Assembly (NCBI RefSeq): GCF_000024725.1
Contig: NC_013960.1
Coordinates: forward strand, 1,138,261 to 1,202,260
Source: Nitrosococcus halophilus Nc 4
GTDB taxonomy: Bacteria; Pseudomonadota; Gammaproteobacteria; Nitrosococcales; Nitrosococcaceae
Direction: 5' to 3'
DNA: 64,000 nt
Numbering within the stretch: the stretch's first letter is position 1; each line of letters begins with the position of its first letter. The position numbers and the translations under genes were made by a program. Below, piece after piece: positions 51,970 to 61,307 of this stretch. A model generated the notes under the pieces. It worked only from the letters and a program-made list of their open reading frames with translations. It was not told the DNA's origin and did not search any database.

Positions 51970-52895
51970 GTCTGTATTATCTTCTCTTACCCACCTTAAA
52001 CGTGACCGGCTGTAACTGGGAAAGCAGCCACCTCACCCGTTCATTGCCCTTAACCGCCATAGCGGGTTTTGCCGATTACCTGGTGTCTTTTGAACTTGCC
52101 GATAACGCGGCGGATGCCGGTGCCGGTTTGGAAGGGTTTGTGGTCTGTCTCCATGACGGGCAAATCCATGAAGGCTTGAGCAAAAATCCCCTTGCCTTGT
52201 GCAAGGGCAATGGGCTCAGTCAGACCCAGGACGATTTGCTTAACCCGCCTCTCATTCCAGAGGTCAAGGGTTCCATGTCCCTTAGCTTAGTGGTGGCCTT
52301 GGAGCTGGAAAACAAATCCGCCTTGGATGAGTGGCTGAAAACCCGCTCAACGGCATTTTTACAGACCCGCCGTTTAGCAGGGGGGGATATTATTGGAATA
52401 GGTCAGCCAAAAATTTACATCAAAAGATCCGATCTAGCCAGAGAAATGGGGCGGTTGCCGCCTGGCTGGTTTATTAGTAATGGCGCTGATCTTATTGCCC
52501 ATGAGCCTGATCACTTTGCTGCGCTAATCAATGCCGTGGCTTGGTTTCCGGCGGAGGATAAAGAATCACAAAATATGTCTGCTCAATCTTCCCCATTCAG
52601 GCGGCGCCAGCATCCTGGTCATTGGCTCTATGCCACCTGCGTTGGTTATCAGCTCTTGGAATCGCCCCAGCCGCGCCGTAACCGCAGCCATGCTTCTTCA
52701 GATGCCGATTCTTCCACGAATCATGCTTACGCCGAACCTGTTCACAGCCTGGCCAAGCTGCTTTGGACGCGAGGGGTGCTACGGCTCCAGAATGATTCCA
52801 CGGTCGACAACTGGCTCACGAAGAATAAGTTACTGTGGCGCTGGGATACCAACGCTCCTAGCCGCACGGTTTATCTTTCAACTAAAGCGCTTTAA
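51966..52895 (+). CDS. csy2: Csy2 (Cas5f)
   Basis: A 309-residue Cas5f. Early part YYLLLPTLNVTGCNWESSHLTRSLPLTAIAGFADYLVS contains the family's AITGF-like motif, and the C-terminal HPGHWLYATCVGYQLLE plus HAYAEPVHSLAKLLWTRGV is characteristic. It pairs with Csy1 at the crRNA 5' handle. It starts within the csy1 stop and is followed by csy3 after 22 bases. Confidence 0.93.
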   Translation: MSLYYLLLPTLNVTGCNWESSHLTRSLPLTAIAGFADYLVSFELADNAADAGAGLEGFVVCLHDGQIHEGLSKNPLALCKGNGLSQTQDDLLNPPLIPEVKGSMSLSLVVALELENKSALDEWLKTRSTAFLQTRRLAGGDIIGIGQPKIYIKRSDLAREMGRLPPGWFISNGADLIAHEPDHFAALINAVAWFPAEDKESQNMSAQSSPFRRRQHPGHWLYATCVGYQLLESPQPRRNRSHASSDADSSTNHAYAEPVHSLAKLLWTRGVLRLQNDSTVDNWLTKNKLLWRWDTNAPSRTVYLSTKAL

Positions 52896-52917
52896 ACACT
52901 ATTAAGGAGTTTCCATA

Positions 52918-53976
52918 ATGGCGTCCGTTCAGATTCCCCCCTTGCTCAACTATACCCGCAGCATCATTCCCAGCGAAGGCACCTTCTGGGTATCCAATGA
53001 GGCTAACCGGCCATTGCTTATCCAGGATAAAACCGTATTAGGTACCATCGCCAATTACAGCTCGGTCTACAAAAAAGATAAGCAGCGCGATGAAGAGGCC
53101 ATTAATAAGGAAATGATGGCGGGAGCTAACAATATTCAGCGAGTCGATAGCTGCCATCTGCCTGCCGATGCGGATACTTTTGAATTTCGTTTTACGCTTA
53201 AGTTTTTAGATAATGCCAAGGCTCCTGAAGCCTGCGACGATCCCGCGTTTCGGGAAGACTTAGAAGACATAGCGCAAGCGTATGCTGAAAAAGGCGGTTT
53301 TACCATACTGGCCGAGCGTTATCTGGCTAATCTCCTAAATGGACGGTTTTTATGGCGCAATCGCTACGGCACCCAGCGTCAAATCACCCTGCGCGCGCCC
53401 TATAACAATCTCGAAGCAACCTTCGAAGTTACTGACCATCCGGAACCCGCCCTGCCTCAAGAGCGGATGGATAAGTTCAAGCCTTGGATTGATCATATTG
53501 CCGGTGCGCTAAGCGGTGAAGTTCCGTTTTTTCTTATAGAAGTCAGCGCTAAAGTAACTATCGGCCTTGGGCAAGAAGTGTATCCCAGCCAGGAGTTTGT
53601 CGATAGTGGGTCGCGGGGACAAGGTAAGAAATCTAAGACTCTCTTTTCTGTGCAAGTCGCTGATCAACAGGTGGCCGCTATGCATAGCCAAAAAATCGGT
53701 AATGCCATTCGTACCATTGATAATTGGTATCCGGACGCCAGCGCTGATCGTCCGCTCGCGGTTGATCCCTTTACCGTCGATAAGCGCCAGGCTCGTACTG
53801 TGCGGTTGCCAGATCGTGAAAAATCGGACTTCTATAGTCTTTTGAAAAATTTGTTCGATCTGAAAGAGGGGGTTGAGCGTGCGCTGGACGCCAAAGCCAT
53901 ACCAGGGCATGCTCATTATTTTATGGCGGTATTGATACGCGGGGGGGTGTTTAGCGGAGAGAAGAAAACTAAGTAG
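52918..53976 (+). CDS. csy3: Csy3 (Cas7f), backbone subunit
   Basis: A 352-residue Cas7f. N-terminal PPLLNYTRSIIPSEGTFWVSN, GFTILAERYLANLLNGRFLWRNRYG, and the closing KAIPGHAHYFMAVLIRGGVFSGEKK are diagnostic for Csy3. Six copies line the crRNA and flip out every sixth base. A good ribosome site (aaggag) precedes the ATG. Confidence 0.95.
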   Translation: MASVQIPPLLNYTRSIIPSEGTFWVSNEANRPLLIQDKTVLGTIANYSSVYKKDKQRDEEAINKEMMAGANNIQRVDSCHLPADADTFEFRFTLKFLDNAKAPEACDDPAFREDLEDIAQAYAEKGGFTILAERYLANLLNGRFLWRNRYGTQRQITLRAPYNNLEATFEVTDHPEPALPQERMDKFKPWIDHIAGALSGEVPFFLIEVSAKVTIGLGQEVYPSQEFVDSGSRGQGKKSKTLFSVQVADQQVAAMHSQKIGNAIRTIDNWYPDASADRPLAVDPFTVDKRQARTVRLPDREKSDFYSLLKNLFDLKEGVERALDAKAIPGHAHYFMAVLIRGGVFSGEKKTK

Positions 53977-53990
53977 GGGAAATATTACCT

Positions 53991-54590
53991 ATGTTTTCAG
54001 ATTATTTTGAAATCCAGTCAATAGGGCTACCTGAAGACACCCATTTTATTTTAAGTAAGCTTTTCACTCGCATACATGGCGTGTTGAAATCCGAGTCGTT
54101 AAATATCGGCCTTGGATTTCCTGAGCTTAGCCCACGTTCCCCTGGGAGTATTGTGCGTTGTTTTGGAACGCTCCAGGAGCTGGATCAGTTGCGTTGCAAC
54201 AGCGGTATTACCCATCTTGAAGGGCGCGGGATGATTTCAATCAGGCCCATAATGGCCGTGCCTTCTAATGCAACAGCAATCGCTTATCGGCGTGATCGTA
54301 ATGCAGAGAAGCATCTAGCAGGGTTTAGACAACGGCAAATGCGCCGCCGAATCCGGCGCGCCGACTGCACCCAAAAGCAGCTAGGAATGGATTTCAAGTC
54401 GGAGGATAGGCTACAGGATAACGAGGAGACGAAGCGGCCACCTTATTTATTGTTAGAACGTGATGGTCGGCGGTTACCTATTCATATCAGCACTGTAAAT
54501 CTTCAGATTGATACTGATATTTGCCAATTTAGCAGCTACGGGTTGGCTAGAAAAGTTGAGAGTAAGTACTCAGCCGTACCCATGTTCTGA
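53991..54590 (+). CDS. csy4: Csy4 (Cas6f), crRNA endoribonuclease
   Basis: A 199-residue Cas6f. The catalytic histidine is His29 (FTRIHGVL), the same position as in the well-studied Pseudomonas enzyme. An arginine-rich helix (FRQRQMRRRIRR, about 112-123) would bind the repeat stem, and the C-terminal ICQFSSYGLARK holds the conserved YGL motif. It cuts at the base of the CCGCC-GCGTA-GGCGG hairpin, leaving an 8-nt TTTAGAAA handle, and stays bound. Last gene of the csy operon, next to the array leader. Confidence 0.94.
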   Translation: MFSDYFEIQSIGLPEDTHFILSKLFTRIHGVLKSESLNIGLGFPELSPRSPGSIVRCFGTLQELDQLRCNSGITHLEGRGMISIRPIMAVPSNATAIAYRRDRNAEKHLAGFRQRQMRRRIRRADCTQKQLGMDFKSEDRLQDNEETKRPPYLLLERDGRRLPIHISTVNLQIDTDICQFSSYGLARKVESKYSAVPMF

Positions 54591-54723
54591 CCTTGCTTTA
54601 TTACATAGGATAAAAAAATAAATAATAACAAATAGTTAGCTTAGTTTAAGAAAATGGAAGGTTTTAGGCTAATGCTCAACGTAAGTCTCTGTGGTTATTG
54701 TGTTTTTTTAGCTTTAAGTTACT
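54591..54723 (+). promoter_or_regulatory. CRISPR leader
   Basis: 133 bases between the csy4 stop and the first repeat, A-T rich (runs such as AAAAAAATAAATAATAAC and TGTTTTTTTAG). Position on the csy4 side, and the repeat orientation that puts the handle at the 3' end, mark this as the leader. New spacers would enter at 54724. Confidence 0.8.
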
Positions 54724-56615
54724 GTTCGCCGCCGCGTAGGCGGTTTAGAAATCCAGGCTTTCCATAAATCTCTTAACAGCCGTGTTCGCCGCCGCGTAGG
54801 CGGTTTAGAAAATACTTACAAACTTTGAATGTACATCTCCTAATGTTCGCCGCCGCGTAGGCGGTTTAGAAAATGCTGGAAAAGGAAGATCCACGTACCC
54901 CGCAAGTTCGCCGCCGCGTAGGCGGTTTAGAAAATCGTCGTTGCGGTAGAGGAGAAACTGATGCCGTTCGCCGCCGCGTAGGCGGTTTAGAAATACAAAA
55001 AATGATAGGTAGGTGGAGTCTTGCTGTTCGCCGCCGCGTAGGCGGTTTAGAAAATCCTCCTGGGTTTCGTAGCGGCCATGCTTACGTTCGCCGCCGCGTA
55101 GGCGGTTTAGAAAAAAAGTTTAAGCATCCCCTCAGACATTTTCCTGTTCGCCGCCGCGTAGGCGGTTTAGAAAACTCGGGTGGAAAAGTGCTTCCCGGTA
55201 ATTCCGTTCGCCGCCGCGTAGGCGGTTTAGAAAACAAAGACCGGGCGTTATGGCTGACCAAGCGAGTTCGCCGCCGCGTAGGCGGTTTAGAAAAAAGATC
55301 TATTCATAGACACAGATCATAAGTTGTTCGCCGCCGCGTAGGCGGTTTAGAAAACCCGACCCTCGCCGCTTCATCGTATGCGGTCGTTCGCCGCCGCGTA
55401 GGCGGTTTAGAAACTATGAATAACACACCACTGCGATTCAATTCCGTTCGCCGCCGCGTAGGCGGTTTAGAAATGATGCGGTCCGAAGGAGGGCAGTGCC
55501 TAGGGGTTCGCCGCCGCGTAGGCGGTTTAGAAAACGTGTTTAATAACCCCGTAGTTCGTAGTGGGGTTCGCCGCCGCGTAGGCGGTTTAGAAAACCCGAC
55601 CCTCGCCGCTTCATCGTATGCGGTCGTTCGCCGCCGCGTAGGCGGTTTAGAAACTATGAATAACACACCACTGCGATTCAATTCCGTTCGCCGCCGCGTA
55701 GGCGGTTTAGAAATATCGGATAGGACACGGGAGTCCTACTAACTAGTTCGCCGCCGCGTAGGCGGTTTAGAAATGAAGATATTTATGGGGATGAGATAGT
55801 TTAAGGTTCGCCGCCGCGTAGGCGGTTTAGAAAACCCGACCCTCGCCGCTTCATCGTATGCGGTCGTTCGCCGCCGCGTAGGCGGTTTAGAAACTATGAA
55901 TAACACACCACTGCGATTCAATTCCGTTCGCCGCCGCGTAGGCGGTTTAGAAACGAAATTGCGGAAGTCAGCGTGATAGCGTTAAGTTCGCCGCCGCGTA
56001 GGCGGTTTAGAAATCCTGCCACGGCAATAAGTCCCATCTTGGCTTGTTCGCCGCCGCGTAGGCGGTTTAGAAATTCCACAAATCTCTAAGTAACCGCTTC
56101 TCCGTGTTCGCCGCCGCGTAGGCGGTTTAGAAAATACCGAACACGACGATCTCAGGCCGGATGGAGTTCGCCGCCGCGTAGGCGGTTTAGAAAACAGGGG
56201 TCTAACCCTATAAGAATCAATATATAGTTCGCCGCCGCGTAGGCGGTTTAGAAATTTAGCGATGAAAATAGGTGTTCCGGTGCCGCGTTCGCCGCCGCGT
56301 AGGCGGTTTAGAAATTGCGTATATTTGGGAGCAAGAGCTGTCTAATGTTCGCCGCCGCGTAGGCGGTTTAGAAATAAAAGATTGCCAATAACTATTCCAT
56401 CTCTAGGTTCGCCGCCGCGTAGGCGGTTTAGAAACTCCTGAATTCATTATTTCTAATTTTTCAGATCGTTCGCCGCCGCGTAGGCGGTTTAGAAAAGGGG
56501 TATCAAAAGATATCTATTTGAATTTCCGTTCGCCGCCGCGTAGGCGGTTTAGAAATGACAGCGGATTGACGCATTTATCCCATGCAGGTTCGCCGCCGCG
56601 TAGGCGGTTTAGAAA
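54724..56615 (+). CRISPR. Type I-F CRISPR array, 32 repeats and 31 spacers
   Basis: A 28-bp repeat beginning GTTCGCCGCCGCGTAGGCGG and ending TTTAGAAA occurs 32 times, all copies identical as far as I can read, including the last (56588-56615). Spacers are 32 bp, a few 33. The hairpin CCGCC-GCGTA-GGCGG followed by an 8-nt handle is the I-F form. Spacers 11, 15 and 19 are identical, as are 12, 16 and 20, so one spacer pair occurs at 55354, 55594 and 55834 with exactly 240-bp spacing and different spacers in between. The perfect last repeat and lack of decay suggest an active or recently active array. Confidence 0.98.
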
Positions 56616-56705
56616 AAACACGAAAGCGTTACTTATAGCAAGGTCTTTCGTTACTCCAGTTCTCCTTAACAACACTTTCCCCATGCAGTGGGAAAGAGTA
56701 AAGAA

Positions 56706-56797
56706 TACCAATTTGCATTTAACCCCTTTCATTTCTTGTGCCAACCAAAGTGTGGCAACAGTCAGTAAGATTGCAGTGGGTTTTTTGCGAATTGGTA
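56706..56797. mobile_element. MITE-like element at the distal end of the array
   Basis: Ends TACCAATTTGCA and its near complement (TGCGAATTGGTA) enclose 92 bases. The first eight bases match the 90-bp MITE family, but the body is different, and no target duplication is seen (GAA and TAG flank it). It is either a related element family or an old, eroded copy. It lies 90 bases after the last CRISPR repeat. Confidence 0.45.
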
Positions 56798-56828
56798 TAG
56801 GGTACGCTATTTTGTGATATAAGCATGA

Positions 56829-57995
56829 CTAAGCCGTCCGTAGGGCGTCGACAATATTCATCCGGGCGGCGCGAATAGCTGGTAAAAAGCCTCCCACCAG
56901 GCCCATCAATAGGGAAAACAATACCGATTGCCATGCAATCTCCTTGGTTAAAGTGAAGGTAAAAGCCAGCTCGGAGAAGGTTTGCCAATTCATGGTGGAA
57001 ATGGTTAGTAACTGCGTCAACGAGGCGATGGCGAGGCCGACGATACCCCCCATAAAACTCAGGGCGAGGGATTCCAAAAGGAAAGCTTGTAAAATGCTTT
57101 GTTGGGGGAAACCGATAGCGCGTAATGTGCCGATTTCGGCGGTACGGTTTGCCACTGAAGCATACATGGTAATCATGGCGCCAATTACTGCCCCGATAGA
57201 AAAAATTGCGCTTAAGGATAGCCCTAAGATTTCAAGAAACCGGGACATCATTTCTGATTGTTCAGCATAGAATTGACTTTCCCGTTTAGCCTCTACCGTC
57301 AGCCGCTGATCATTTTCTATCCGGAATTGGGTTTGCTCAAAGTTGGTGGGATCTACCAGCTTGAAGAGGATGGAGGAATAAGCATTACGCCTGAAGGCCT
57401 GCATGAGTTGATCCACATCCCCCCAAATTTCGGAGCCAAATCCTGTTTTGCCGGCATCGAAAATGCCGGTGACGGTCCATTCCCCCAATCCCAAATTAAG
57501 TTTTTCTCCTATGCCAATACCAGTGAAACCCTGGGATATCTTATTGCCCACGATAATTTCCCGTGCTCCGGGGTGGAACATTCTTCCTTGCGTTAAACGA
57601 ACTTGGGGGCGGAGCACTAAGCCGGTATCGGAAATACCCCGGACAGTGACATTGGCCGGTTTTCCGCTGTCTTTTTTGGTGAGCACCATCAGCACCATCA
57701 ACTCCTTGGAGACCAGCGGTTTTCCCGCGGGACCATAGGCGGGATTCGAGAGGCTGACGATGATGGCTGCCTGCTCACGATCGATAACACTTTGGACCTC
57801 AGTTTCAGCCGAGCGCCGAATAACAATGACGTTGTCGGGGCTCCCTGTTGCCACCAAGGTTTTTTCCAATCCTTCGGACAACATCAGTACCGTAGCGAAG
57901 ACAAAGACGACCAATGCCATCCCTATGGCTGTCAGCAGCGTCGTGAGCTTACGAGTCCAAAGATTGCGGAGAATATAGGAGTAGGGGAGATTCAT
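56829..57995 (-). CDS. MacB/FtsX-type ABC permease (second)
   Basis: A 388-residue inner-membrane protein with one N-terminal helix (LTTLLTAIGMALVVFVFATVLML), a large periplasmic MacB_PCD-like domain, and three C-terminal helices (AIFSIGAVIGAMITMYASVANR; FLLESLALSFMGGIVGLAIASL; QSVLFSLLMGLVGGFLPAIRAARMNIVDALR). The RTAEIGTLRAIGF motif contacts the ATPase. Last gene of a four-gene operon (adaptor, ATPase, two permeases), 2 bases from its neighbour. It should work with the tripartite adaptor in efflux or envelope lipid transport. Confidence 0.9.
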   Translation of the reverse strand: MNLPYSYILRNLWTRKLTTLLTAIGMALVVFVFATVLMLSEGLEKTLVATGSPDNVIVIRRSAETEVQSVIDREQAAIIVSLSNPAYGPAGKPLVSKELMVLMVLTKKDSGKPANVTVRGISDTGLVLRPQVRLTQGRMFHPGAREIIVGNKISQGFTGIGIGEKLNLGLGEWTVTGIFDAGKTGFGSEIWGDVDQLMQAFRRNAYSSILFKLVDPTNFEQTQFRIENDQRLTVEAKRESQFYAEQSEMMSRFLEILGLSLSAIFSIGAVIGAMITMYASVANRTAEIGTLRAIGFPQQSILQAFLLESLALSFMGGIVGLAIASLTQLLTISTMNWQTFSELAFTFTLTKEIAWQSVLFSLLMGLVGGFLPAIRAARMNIVDALRTA

Positions 57996-57997
57996 GG

Positions 57998-59158
57998 CTA
58001 ACCGATTTCGCTAAAACCTTCAGTCACCGGGATGGTGGCCCCTCGCCAAGCGGGAATGGCCGCAGCGGCAAGCCCTACCAAAAAGGCGATGCCTATTGCC
58101 AGCCAGGCAGTTTCTTGGGTGACCTTGAAGACCGGAAAGAAGGTGCCGATTTTATTTGCGAAGACATCTGCCGCAGGGTAAAGGAAAAACAGCCCCAGCA
58201 AACCGCCGACCATTGCAATTATCACCGATTCCCCATAAATCAGCATGGCAATAAAGCTGCCTGGAAAACCTAGAGCCTTGAGGGTGGCATATTCCTTTTT
58301 CCGTTCCCGGGCGCTCATTGCCATGGTATTGGCCGTGACCGCCATAATAATGATGATGATGACGAAAGAGACCACCTCAATGACCATGACGATGGCTTCG
58401 GTCATGGCGACAAATCCAAGTTGAAAAGCTTTTTCCGTTTCTGTGAGGGTTTCCGCCAACGAGTTTTCAAAAAGATCATCTATGGCTTGTGAGACCTCGG
58501 CGGCTTGGCTTGCGTTTTCTAGGCCGACGACATAAATACCCACATGATCGGCTCGCTCGGCTCCAACTTGTTTCAACCTTTCATTTAAATATTCCCAGTG
58601 AAAAAAGAAGAGGGTTTCGTCAGTCTTTTCGCTAGCCCCTTCATAAATCCCCCGAAGGACAAAGTTCCAGTCGCCGGGGTAGATGGTGCCCCGAATCGGG
58701 ATGACATCACCGATTTCCCACCCATAGGTTTCCGCCAGTTTCCTGCCGGCGATGGCGCCTTGTCGGTCTTTAAAAAAAGCCCTTTTTTCCTGAGGTGAAA
58801 GCACATATTCAGGATAAAGCTTAAGATAGCTGCGGGGTTCGATAGCGAATTGGGGGAAAAAATTCTTTTCGCTAATATAAACACCGCCAAACCAATTGGA
58901 ATAGCTGGTGGCGACGACTCCTTCAACTTGCTGGATCTTGTTTCTGTAGCTCAAGGGGAGGGGGAAAACCAAGGAGATTGCATTTCGCGTGATTAGACGG
59001 GTGGCTGAAGTCGCCTCCGATCCGCCATACCAAGCATCCACCGCCGTGCGCAGCAAACCAAAGGCCACTGTAGCGACAATGATTCCGGTAACGGTTAAGA
59101 TGGTACGAAGTTTTTGGCGGAAAGCATTTCTAACGATTAAAAGAACTAAGTAGCGCAT
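57998..59158 (-). CDS. MacB/FtsX-type ABC permease (first)
   Basis: A 386-residue permease of the same layout as the next gene: N-terminal helix (LRTILTVTGIIVATVAFGLL), periplasmic domain, and three C-terminal helices with the coupling motif RERKKEYATLKALGFPGSFIAMLIYGESVI. The paired permeases are likely a heterodimer. The TM region ends in LVGLAAAAIPAWRGATIPVTEGFSEIG. Confidence 0.9.
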   Translation of the reverse strand: MRYLVLLIVRNAFRQKLRTILTVTGIIVATVAFGLLRTAVDAWYGGSEATSATRLITRNAISLVFPLPLSYRNKIQQVEGVVATSYSNWFGGVYISEKNFFPQFAIEPRSYLKLYPEYVLSPQEKRAFFKDRQGAIAGRKLAETYGWEIGDVIPIRGTIYPGDWNFVLRGIYEGASEKTDETLFFFHWEYLNERLKQVGAERADHVGIYVVGLENASQAAEVSQAIDDLFENSLAETLTETEKAFQLGFVAMTEAIVMVIEVVSFVIIIIIMAVTANTMAMSARERKKEYATLKALGFPGSFIAMLIYGESVIIAMVGGLLGLFFLYPAADVFANKIGTFFPVFKVTQETAWLAIGIAFLVGLAAAAIPAWRGATIPVTEGFSEIG

Positions 59159-59185
59159 TTCCTAGTAGGACCTTGGAATAGGCTT

Positions 59186-59881
59186 TCAGGAGGGGACAGG
59201 AGGGGGTTGATTATTCAATACGCCCTTATCCAGATGCCTAATCACATGGGCACGCTCAGCGGCCAATTGGTCATGGGTGACCATGATCACGGTTTTATGG
59301 AGTTCTCGGTTTAGCCGTTGGAGAAGGTTTAGCACCTCTCGGGCAGCGACACGGTCCAGATCCCCGGTGGGCTCATCAGCGACGATGATGGTCGGATCGG
59401 TGACTACCGCGCGGGCGATAGCCACCCGTTGTTGTTGACCGCCGGAAAGCTGCGAAGGGTAATGATCCATTCGATCTTGAAGACCCACAATGGCCAGCAC
59501 CAGTTCCACATGTTCCCGCCGCTCTTTTCGAGATAAATCCGTCAATAGCAATGGCAGTTCTACATTCTCAAAGGCGGTCAGAACGGGCATCAAATTGTAA
59601 AATTGAAAAATAAATCCCACATTCTCGGCTCGCCATTGGGCGAGCGAGCGCTCAGATAGGGTGGTGATGTCAATGTCGTTGACTAACAGTCTGCCCTGGT
59701 CGGGGGTGTCAATACCCGCAATTAAATTAAGCAGGGTGCTTTTCCCCGAGCCGGAAGGCCCCATGAGGGCGATAAATTCACCTTCCGCTATGATCAGGCT
59801 AATGTCATCCAGTACGGGAATAATCTGACTGCCCCGCTGGTAGGATTTGCTGACGTTGTTTACTTCGACCATGTTTTTCAT
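59186..59881 (-). CDS. LolD/MacB-type ABC ATPase
   Basis: A 231-residue ATPase: Walker A GPSGSGKST, signature LSGGQQQRVAIARA, Walker B IIVADEPTGDLD, switch His in MVTHD. The TGDLD variant and compact length are typical for LolD/MacB/FtsE ATPases. It lies between the adaptor gene (4 bases upstream) and the two permease genes. Confidence 0.93.
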   Translation of the reverse strand: MKNMVEVNNVSKSYQRGSQIIPVLDDISLIIAEGEFIALMGPSGSGKSTLLNLIAGIDTPDQGRLLVNDIDITTLSERSLAQWRAENVGFIFQFYNLMPVLTAFENVELPLLLTDLSRKERREHVELVLAIVGLQDRMDHYPSQLSGGQQQRVAIARAVVTDPTIIVADEPTGDLDRVAAREVLNLLQRLNRELHKTVIMVTHDQLAAERAHVIRHLDKGVLNNQPPPVPS

Positions 59882-59885
59882 AAAC

Positions 59886-61109
59886 TTAGTCGGTTTGACT
59901 CAACTCTACCGGGGTACCTTCCCTCAATTTGTCTGGCGGATTGAGAACCACCTTATCGCCTTGATTAAGCCCCCTTTGTACAATGACCAACTCATCCAGC
60001 CGTTTTCCCAAGGTTACCGGTATTTTATGGGCCGTGTTATCGTTAACGCGGAAGACATGGGGCTGATTCCCTTTCATCACCAGGGCGGAGGCCTGCACCA
60101 CGGTATGGGGTTTTTGTTCCTGGGGGGATAACTCTTTTGAGAGAAAGGAGACGCGCGAGCTCATATCCGGCAAAATTCGCTCATCCAGCTCTACGAAGCG
60201 GACTTTCACTAATACCGTGGCCTTGGTTCGATCCACGGTGGGGACAATCATATGGACCCGACCACGGAAACGTTCGCCGGGGAGGGCATCCAGCTGGATC
60301 TCGCAGGGTTGGCCGGCCCTGACCTGGGTCAAGTTTGACTCCGAGACATCGGCTTCTACTTGGAGGGTGTTCATATCCGCCATGGAGACCACTGCCCCCT
60401 TGGATTGGGTCGTGGAGGAGAAGGGCGCCACCACATCCCCCAGATCGGCGTGTTTTTTCAAAATAACGCCGTCAAAGGGGGCGCGGATGAGGGTATATTC
60501 CACCGTGACCTTGGCTTCTTCATAGCTCGCCTCGGCCGCCAAGATATTGGCCTCGGCGCTTTGGACTGCGGCGATGGCTTTATCATGGCGCGCCACGGCG
60601 GTATCGTAGGTTTCTTGCGGGATGAATTTTTTTTTGACGAGATTTTGGGCACGTGCCAGGGCGACAGTGGCATCCTTTAATTCGGCCTTGGCCTCCGCCA
60701 GTTGGGCATGGGCAACGGCGACATTGGCTTTGGCCCGTTCCTTGCCGGCCAGGACATCTTGATTTTCCAGTCGGGCAACGATGTCGCCTTTCTTGACATG
60801 GCTGCCTTCCTCCACTTCTAGGGCTTCTAACCGGCCCGTGGCCTTAGAGGCGATATCGGCCTTGGTCTGGGGGACCACATAGCCTGTAGCATTGAAGAGG
60901 GTGTATTCCCGAGCGGGATAGCTTACCGCTACAGTTCCCACCGTCACTTCAACACTAGAACTAAAGGTTCCAGTAAAAAATAAATAAATGAGGACAATCC
61001 CAAAGAGTAAACCAATTGGTAAAGCCAACTTTTTTCGACGGGACTTGGAGACCAAGCGAGACTTTGTTTTCGGGACACGTTGGATCCTGAGCTTTTCCAA
61101 TTCCTCCAT
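59886..61109 (-). CDS. HlyD/RND-type periplasmic adaptor protein
   Basis: A 407-residue membrane-fusion protein. One N-terminal helix (KLALPIGLLFGIVLIYLFFTGTF), a lipoyl half (GYVVPQTKADIASKATGRLEALEVEEGSHVKKGDIVARLE), a coiled-coil hairpin (about 125-190, with LAEAKAELKDATVALARAQNLVKK), the second lipoyl half (VEYTLIRAPFDGVILKKHADLGDVVAP), and a beta-barrel/membrane-proximal part. It bridges the ABC permeases to an outer-membrane channel encoded elsewhere. First gene of the operon. Confidence 0.92.
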   Translation of the reverse strand: MEELEKLRIQRVPKTKSRLVSKSRRKKLALPIGLLFGIVLIYLFFTGTFSSSVEVTVGTVAVSYPAREYTLFNATGYVVPQTKADIASKATGRLEALEVEEGSHVKKGDIVARLENQDVLAGKERAKANVAVAHAQLAEAKAELKDATVALARAQNLVKKKFIPQETYDTAVARHDKAIAAVQSAEANILAAEASYEEAKVTVEYTLIRAPFDGVILKKHADLGDVVAPFSSTTQSKGAVVSMADMNTLQVEADVSESNLTQVRAGQPCEIQLDALPGERFRGRVHMIVPTVDRTKATVLVKVRFVELDERILPDMSSRVSFLSKELSPQEQKPHTVVQASALVMKGNQPHVFRVNDNTAHKIPVTLGKRLDELVIVQRGLNQGDKVVLNPPDKLREGTPVELSQTD

Positions 61110-61307
61110 GGGAGTGTTGAATACCTCGATTTAAATTAGAAAGAAGCCTGATGAAATCAGTGGTGTCGGAGGAAAATTACTCCATTGGACTTAAATTTTT
61201 CCACAGAATTCCTTAAAAGGTGAGTGGTTCAATCTGCAAACCAGGAGGGAAAGCCTGTCTTACCAGGGAAAGTTGCAATAGAGTCCCAGGGAATTATAAT
61301 TTTTTAT

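Noticed and set aside
54873-55921. Several long ORFs with repeated VRRRVGGLE or SKPPTRRRT motifs
   Set aside because: They are translations of the CRISPR repeats in the array on both strands, not proteins.
45924-56615. Tn7-like CRISPR-associated transposon (I-F3)
   Set aside because: There is no tnsABC or tniQ, and Cas1 plus a complete Cas2-3 with HD and helicase motifs are present, so this is a canonical I-F1-type defence locus.
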